From: CAYJIL01 sp964370235
GTDB taxonomy: Bacteria > Bacteroidota > Bacteroidia > Bacteroidales > Rikenellaceae
Length of the DNA: 10,337 bases
Direction: 5' to 3'
Assembly (NCBI GenBank): GCA_964370235.1
Contig: CAYJIL010000083.1
Location: forward strand, 1-10,337
Numbering within the stretch: the stretch's first letter is position 1; each line of letters begins with the position of its first letter. This document shows positions 6,531 through 10,337 of the stretch, piece by piece. Made by a program: the position numbers and the translations under genes. Below the pieces are notes generated by a model. It was not told where the DNA came from, ran no database searches, and was given only the letters and a program-made list of their open reading frames with translations.

Positions 6531-7938
6531 AATTCTTTCTTTTATTTTTCATAAATAAAACTAAAAATAGCATACTCACTAGTGCTGCTATTCCCACCGA
6601 CAAATTATAGCCTAGTGCCAAACCTTCGGGCGCATAACAAATGTAGGTTATACACACCATGCTCATAAACAGAGCAGGAATAAGCGATATGATGTATGCC
6701 TTGCCACGATTGCTAAGATACACAGTAATTGCCCACAGTGTAAAGACAGCGAGCGTTTGGTTACTCCACGCAAAATATCGCCACAAGACAGAGAAGTCGA
6801 GCTGCAAAATAGCTAGTGTAGCTGCAAAAACAGGAATGGTAATCATTAGCCTGCTAGAGATAGATTTTTGCTCCATCTTAAAAATATCGGCTATCATCAA
6901 TCGCACCGAACGTAACGCAGTATCACCCGAAGTGATGGGAGCAAACACAACACCTAGCATAGCAAGCAAGCTACCAAAACCACCCAACCAACTAGTGGTG
7001 ATTTGGTCGACAATAACTGCTGCATTATTGCCATTTTGTGCAAGTGCATCGTTTAGCCCATCTATCGAACCATAAAAGCTAGAAGCTGCTGCCGCCCATA
7101 TCAAAGCTACAATTCCCTCGGTTACCATTGCACCATAAAATATTCGGCGACCATATTTTTCGTTAGTCATACAACGAGCCATCATAGGCGATTGTGTGGC
7201 ATGAAAACCCGATATTGCACCACATGCAATAGACACGAACATCATTGGAAAGATTGGCAGGTTGTTGGGGTGACTACCCTCGCCCATTTGTGTTAACTCG
7301 ACAATTGGAGCGTCATACACAAACAGCGAAACCAATACTCCTGCTGCCATAAACAAAAGAGCAACACCAAAGATGGGGTATATACGCCCAATGAGCTTGT
7401 CGATTGGGAGCAAAGAGGCTAGCAAATAGTAAACAAAGATAGCAACAACCCACCCCATACGAGGCATCATGTCGCCACTAACAAGCGTTAGCAAATCGGC
7501 AGGCCCCGAAACAAAAACCGCACCCACAAGAATTAACAAGAATACCGACACTCCTCTCATGAGTTGTTTGACGGGTAGCCCTAATTGCTGCCCCACAATC
7601 TCGGGGAGACTAGCACCACCTTCTCTAATAGAGATCATGCCTGCCAAAAAATCGTGCATAGCACCTGCAAAAAGAGTGCCCAAAACAATCCAAATGAAAG
7701 CACTAGGCCCATATACGATACCCATTACAGCACCAAAAATGGGGCCAAGTCCAGCAATATTCAAAAACTGAATTAAGAACAGCCGCCACCATGGCATAGC
7801 AATGTAATCGATGCCATCGGGCTGGGTAATAGCAGGGGTCTTGCGGCTAGAGTCAACACCAAAGACACGTTCACAAAAGGCACCATATACAAAATAACCT
7901 ATAACGAGCACTAAAAGAGATACTAAAAACGAAACCAT
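6505..7938 (-). CDS. cstA: CstA family carbon-starvation transporter (peptide or pyruvate uptake), short form
   Basis: A polytopic inner-membrane protein of 477 residues from the ATG at 7938, hydrophobic throughout and with no soluble domain. CstA-family blocks seen are DGIDYIAMPWWRLF (41-54), IAGLGPIFGA (61-70), AGAMHDFLAGMISIREGGAS (91-110), SGFHATQSPMMARCM (243-257), ITSGDTALRS (335-344) and WRYFAWSNQT (386-395). The family takes up peptides or pyruvate during carbon starvation. This protein is much shorter than the roughly 700-residue E. coli CstA, like other compact Bacteroidota members. A GTG at 7968 would add ten residues, but it overlaps the predicted -7 element, and family N-termini fit MVSFLVSLLV, so the ATG is preferred. 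The gene is divergent from the GH92 gene, and its end overlaps the GNAT gene by 26 bases. It ends in TAG. Confidence 0.93.
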   Translation of the reverse strand: MVSFLVSLLVLVIGYFVYGAFCERVFGVDSSRKTPAITQPDGIDYIAMPWWRLFLIQFLNIAGLGPIFGAVMGIVYGPSAFIWIVLGTLFAGAMHDFLAGMISIREGGASLPEIVGQQLGLPVKQLMRGVSVFLLILVGAVFVSGPADLLTLVSGDMMPRMGWVVAIFVYYLLASLLPIDKLIGRIYPIFGVALLFMAAGVLVSLFVYDAPIVELTQMGEGSHPNNLPIFPMMFVSIACGAISGFHATQSPMMARCMTNEKYGRRIFYGAMVTEGIVALIWAAAASSFYGSIDGLNDALAQNGNNAAVIVDQITTSWLGGFGSLLAMLGVVFAPITSGDTALRSVRLMIADIFKMEQKSISSRLMITIPVFAATLAILQLDFSVLWRYFAWSNQTLAVFTLWAITVYLSNRGKAYIISLIPALFMSMVCITYICYAPEGLALGYNLSVGIAALVSMLFLVLFMKNKRKNYDNRESNN

Positions 7939-7967
7939 AATGTGTAATAAACAAAATTTGAGTGCCA

Positions 7968-7975
7968 CAAAATTA
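7968..7975 (-). promoter_or_regulatory. Candidate -7 element for cstA
   Basis: On the minus strand TAATTTTG (7975-7968) matches TAnnTTTG exactly and lies 29 bases before the ATG at 7938, giving a leader of roughly 20 bases. No TTTG-type -33 element is found 19-21 bases upstream, so this is weaker than the mqnA promoter. Confidence 0.4.
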
Positions 7976-7986
7976 TAAAAATAAAT

Positions 7987-7994
7987 TATCTTTG
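7987..7994 (+). promoter_or_regulatory. Candidate -7 element for the GH92 gene
   Basis: TATCTTTG matches TAnnTTTG exactly and lies 62 bases before the GH92 start, implying a leader of about 55 bases. The nearest upstream TTTG (7957-7960) is 26 bases away, longer than the usual 19-21. It faces away from the cstA element, 11 bases apart, so the two promoters must share DNA and could interfere. Confidence 0.4.
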
Positions 7995-8056
7995 CGCCAT
8001 ATTCTGCCTACAATCAGAATTAGTTTGGTTTGAATTAAATACAAAACTATCATAAA

Positions 8057-10297
8057 ATGAGAAAAAAAATTAACAACTTTCTTCTTTCGGCAGCTACTCT
8101 ACTAGCTCTAGCCTCGTGCGCTAGCCAAGCAGAGAGTACGCTTGTGACCGACTACACCAAGTATGTCGATCCACACATTGGAACTGGTGCACACGGCCAC
8201 GTTATCATGGCTGCAAATGTGCCTTTTGGCTTTGTTCAACTAGGCCCATCGAGCATTCCCGAAGAGGAGTGGGACTGGACTTCGGGTTACCACATTTCGG
8301 ACACAACAATCATTGGTTTTAGCCACACACACCTTTCGGGTACTGGTATTGGCGACCTTTTTGACGTTACGCTTATGCCTGTTACGGGCGAAGTTAAGCT
8401 AGAGCGTGGTGTAGAGAACGACCCTAACTCGGGCATGTGGTCATACTTTACTCGCAAAAACGAGGAGGCACGTGCTGGATACTACAAAACTCACCTTGAC
8501 AGATTCGACATAGGTGTAGAGCTAACAGCAACCGAGCGTGTAGGTATCCACCGCTATAACTTCCCACAAGGGGCAAAAGATGCAGCGGTTATGATGAACC
8601 TAGTGAATGGTAGCTGTTGGGACGACCCAGTTATGTGTAGCATCGAGGCTATTAGCGACACAGAGTTTGCAGGTAAGCGTTACTCTACGGGTTGGGCTAA
8701 CGACCAAAGACTATACTATGTAATGGAGTTCTCACGCCCAGTTACATCGTATGAGCTATACGACGACCAAACTGCTGTTAAAGGCAGCAGAGTTGAGGCA
8801 GATAGCGTATATGGCCGCTTTAATTTTGATATGTCAAAAGAGAGCGAACTGCTTGTTAAGGTTGCATTCTCGGCAGTTAGTATCGAGAACGCAAGAATGA
8901 ACCTAAAGGCAGAGGCTGCCGATTGGGATTTTGACACAAAGGTGGCAGAGGCTGACGCTAAGTGGCAAAAAGAGCTATCTCGCATTCAGATTGCAACAAA
9001 TGACGAGAGCATAAAAGAGATATTCTATACAGCTATGTACCACACAATGGTTGCTCCATCGGTTTATTGCGATGTTAATGGCGACTACCGTGGTTCAGAC
9101 ATGAAGATATACAAAAATGCCGACTATGTAAACTACACAACATTCTCGCTTTGGGATACATATCGTGCAGCACACCCGCTTATGACCATCATACACCCCG
9201 AAAAGGTGGACGATATGATTAACACTATGCTTAACATTAACGACCAACAAGGCAAACTACCTATCTGGCACCTAATGGGTTGTGAGACAGATTGTATGAA
9301 GGGTAACCCGGGTGTAATTGTTGTTGCCGATGCACTTGTGAAAGGTTTTGATGGTTTTGACCACAAACGTGCACTAGATGCAATGGTTAAATCATCGATG
9401 CTTGATATTAGGGGTATGGATCTTTTGAAAAAGCACGGATATATTCCTAGTGATTTATACAACGAGTCAATTGCCGAGTGTATGGAGCTTGCAATTGCAG
9501 ATGCTTCTATTGCTAAAGCGGCTGCAAAACTAGGCGACAAAGAGACAGCAGATTACTTTGCAAAGCGTTCTAAGTCATATAGCTATTACCTAGACCCAGA
9601 GACTAAGTTTATGCGTGGTCGTTTCGAGGATGGCTCGTGGAGAACTCCATTTGACCCATACTTTGCAAACCATACTACATCGGATTACACCGAGGGTAAC
9701 GCTTGGCAATATACATGGATGGTACCTCACGATTTAGAGGGTCTTACATCGCTTATGGGTGGTGCAGACAGCCTAGTTGCTAAACTAGACTCTACTTTTG
9801 AGGCAGATACTGAGCTAGATGCCGAGGCATCTGTTGATATGAGTGGTCTTATTGGCCAGTACGTACACGGAAACGAGCCTAGCCACCACGCTGTATATTT
9901 TTACACAATGCTTGGCAGACCCGAAAAGGCAGCAGATCGTCTACGTGAGATCATGACTACGCTATATACTATCGAGCCAGACGGTATTTGTGGTAACGAA
10001 GATGTTGGCCAAATGTCGGCATGGTATATCCTGTCGTCTATGGGCTTCTATCAGGTAGACCCAGCCGATGGCCGCTACTACTTTGGTACACCAATCGTTG
10101 ACGAGGCTCGCCTAGATGTTGGCAATGGTAAAACATTCACTGTAAAGGCACTGGGCAATTCGGCAGAGAATCGTTATATACAGAGCATCACGCTTAATGG
10201 CAAACCTCTTAACACATCATTTGTAACCTATGCCGATATTATGGCAGGTGGCGAAATGGTGTACACTATGGGTTCGACTCCAGCAGTTTGGTACTAG
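8057..10297 (+). CDS. GH92 family alpha-mannosidase, lipoprotein
   Basis: A 746-residue glycoside hydrolase family 92 protein, full length. Residues 1-20 are a lipoprotein signal peptide with lipobox LASC and acylated Cys21. The residues after it (ASQAES) are only weakly acidic, so surface export is uncertain and a periplasmic position is possible. The N-terminal beta domain carries VDPHIGTGAHGHV (37-49) and FSHTHLSGTGIGD (88-100). The catalytic (alpha/alpha)6 domain carries SLWDTYRAAHPL (364-375), TEGNAWQYTW (545-554), GNEPSHH (605-611) and GNEDVGQMSAWY (646-657), which include the Ca2+-binding and acid/base residues of the family. GH92 enzymes are Ca2+-dependent exo-alpha-mannosidases acting with inversion on N-glycan or yeast mannan; the linkage preferred here is not readable. 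No susC, susD or other glycan gene is adjacent. It ends in TAG. Confidence 0.96.
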   Translation: MRKKINNFLLSAATLLALASCASQAESTLVTDYTKYVDPHIGTGAHGHVIMAANVPFGFVQLGPSSIPEEEWDWTSGYHISDTTIIGFSHTHLSGTGIGDLFDVTLMPVTGEVKLERGVENDPNSGMWSYFTRKNEEARAGYYKTHLDRFDIGVELTATERVGIHRYNFPQGAKDAAVMMNLVNGSCWDDPVMCSIEAISDTEFAGKRYSTGWANDQRLYYVMEFSRPVTSYELYDDQTAVKGSRVEADSVYGRFNFDMSKESELLVKVAFSAVSIENARMNLKAEAADWDFDTKVAEADAKWQKELSRIQIATNDESIKEIFYTAMYHTMVAPSVYCDVNGDYRGSDMKIYKNADYVNYTTFSLWDTYRAAHPLMTIIHPEKVDDMINTMLNINDQQGKLPIWHLMGCETDCMKGNPGVIVVADALVKGFDGFDHKRALDAMVKSSMLDIRGMDLLKKHGYIPSDLYNESIAECMELAIADASIAKAAAKLGDKETADYFAKRSKSYSYYLDPETKFMRGRFEDGSWRTPFDPYFANHTTSDYTEGNAWQYTWMVPHDLEGLTSLMGGADSLVAKLDSTFEADTELDAEASVDMSGLIGQYVHGNEPSHHAVYFYTMLGRPEKAADRLREIMTTLYTIEPDGICGNEDVGQMSAWYILSSMGFYQVDPADGRYYFGTPIVDEARLDVGNGKTFTVKALGNSAENRYIQSITLNGKPLNTSFVTYADIMAGGEMVYTMGSTPAVWY

Positions 10298-10321
10298 TAA
10301 AATGTCTTTGTAGGAGATATT

Positions 10322-10337
10322 TTTATAAATTTATAAA
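10322..10337. repeat. A+T-only palindrome at the window edge
   Basis: TTTATAAATTTATAAA is a perfect 16-base palindrome 24 bases after the GH92 stop, running to the last base of the window. It could be part of a terminator or of the next gene's promoter cut by the edge. Being only A and T, it may also be chance. Confidence 0.3.

Noticed and set aside
6659..7075. Open frame antisense to cstA (and another at 7469-7771)
   Set aside because: Both mirror the membrane protein on the other strand and show no family motif or start context of their own.
7939..7968. GTG at 7968 as the start of cstA
   Set aside because: It would overlap the predicted -7 element, and the added residues MALKFCLLHI do not fit the usual N-terminus of the family; the ATG at 7938 does.
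9133..9540. Long open frame antisense to the GH92 gene
   Set aside because: It lies wholly within a well-supported GH92 coding region; its Ser/Ile-rich peptide matches no family and reflects codon bias of the sense strand.

Overview
The window looks like chromosomal DNA from a member of the Bacteroidota, probably Bacteroidales. Recognisable genes lack Shine-Dalgarno sequences. Several upstream regions carry the Bacteroidota -7 element TAnnTTTG. The gene set fits too: a GH92 alpha-mannosidase lipoprotein, a tandem M16 peptidase pair, a short CstA transporter and futalosine-pathway MqnA. By eye, G+C is about 40-45%. A genus cannot be fixed from this window. MqnA favours a lineage making menaquinone from chorismate through futalosine-type intermediates.

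Left block (1-4526, all on the minus strand). From right to left it holds mqnA, corA, and two overlapping M16 peptidase genes, one with the zinc site and one without. The first codons of a further gene may lie at the left edge. A rho-independent terminator separates corA from the peptidase pair. The mqnA gene has a good Bacteroidota promoter and a leader that can fold.

Central spacer (4527-5123, about 600 bases, no gene). This is the most unusual part. Three degenerate tandem units with a period of 123-126 bases carry eight copies of (T/A/C)TATCAACA, all in one orientation. The motif is one base from the DnaA-box consensus TTATCCACA. The phase is kept across units, an 18-base core recurs in all three, and one core sits inside a perfect inverted repeat. 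A very A+T-rich stretch follows. It is a candidate replication origin or DnaA-responsive control region; no known function can be assigned from sequence alone.

Right block. A ketopantoate-reductase-family gene (plus strand) runs tail to tail into, and overlaps, a GNAT acetyltransferase gene. The GNAT gene lies downstream of cstA and overlaps it (both minus strand). The cstA gene is divergent from a GH92 lipoprotein gene, and the 118-base gap between them holds two opposed promoter elements. No SusC/SusD genes are seen, so the GH92 gene is not visibly part of a polysaccharide utilisation locus within the window.

The genes are mostly housekeeping and nutritional (menaquinone, Mg2+, pantothenate, pyruvate or peptide uptake, mannose release, proteolysis) and do not form one pathway. 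Six of the eight complete genes end in TAG, normally the rarest stop codon, and the tetramer CTAG is common throughout.
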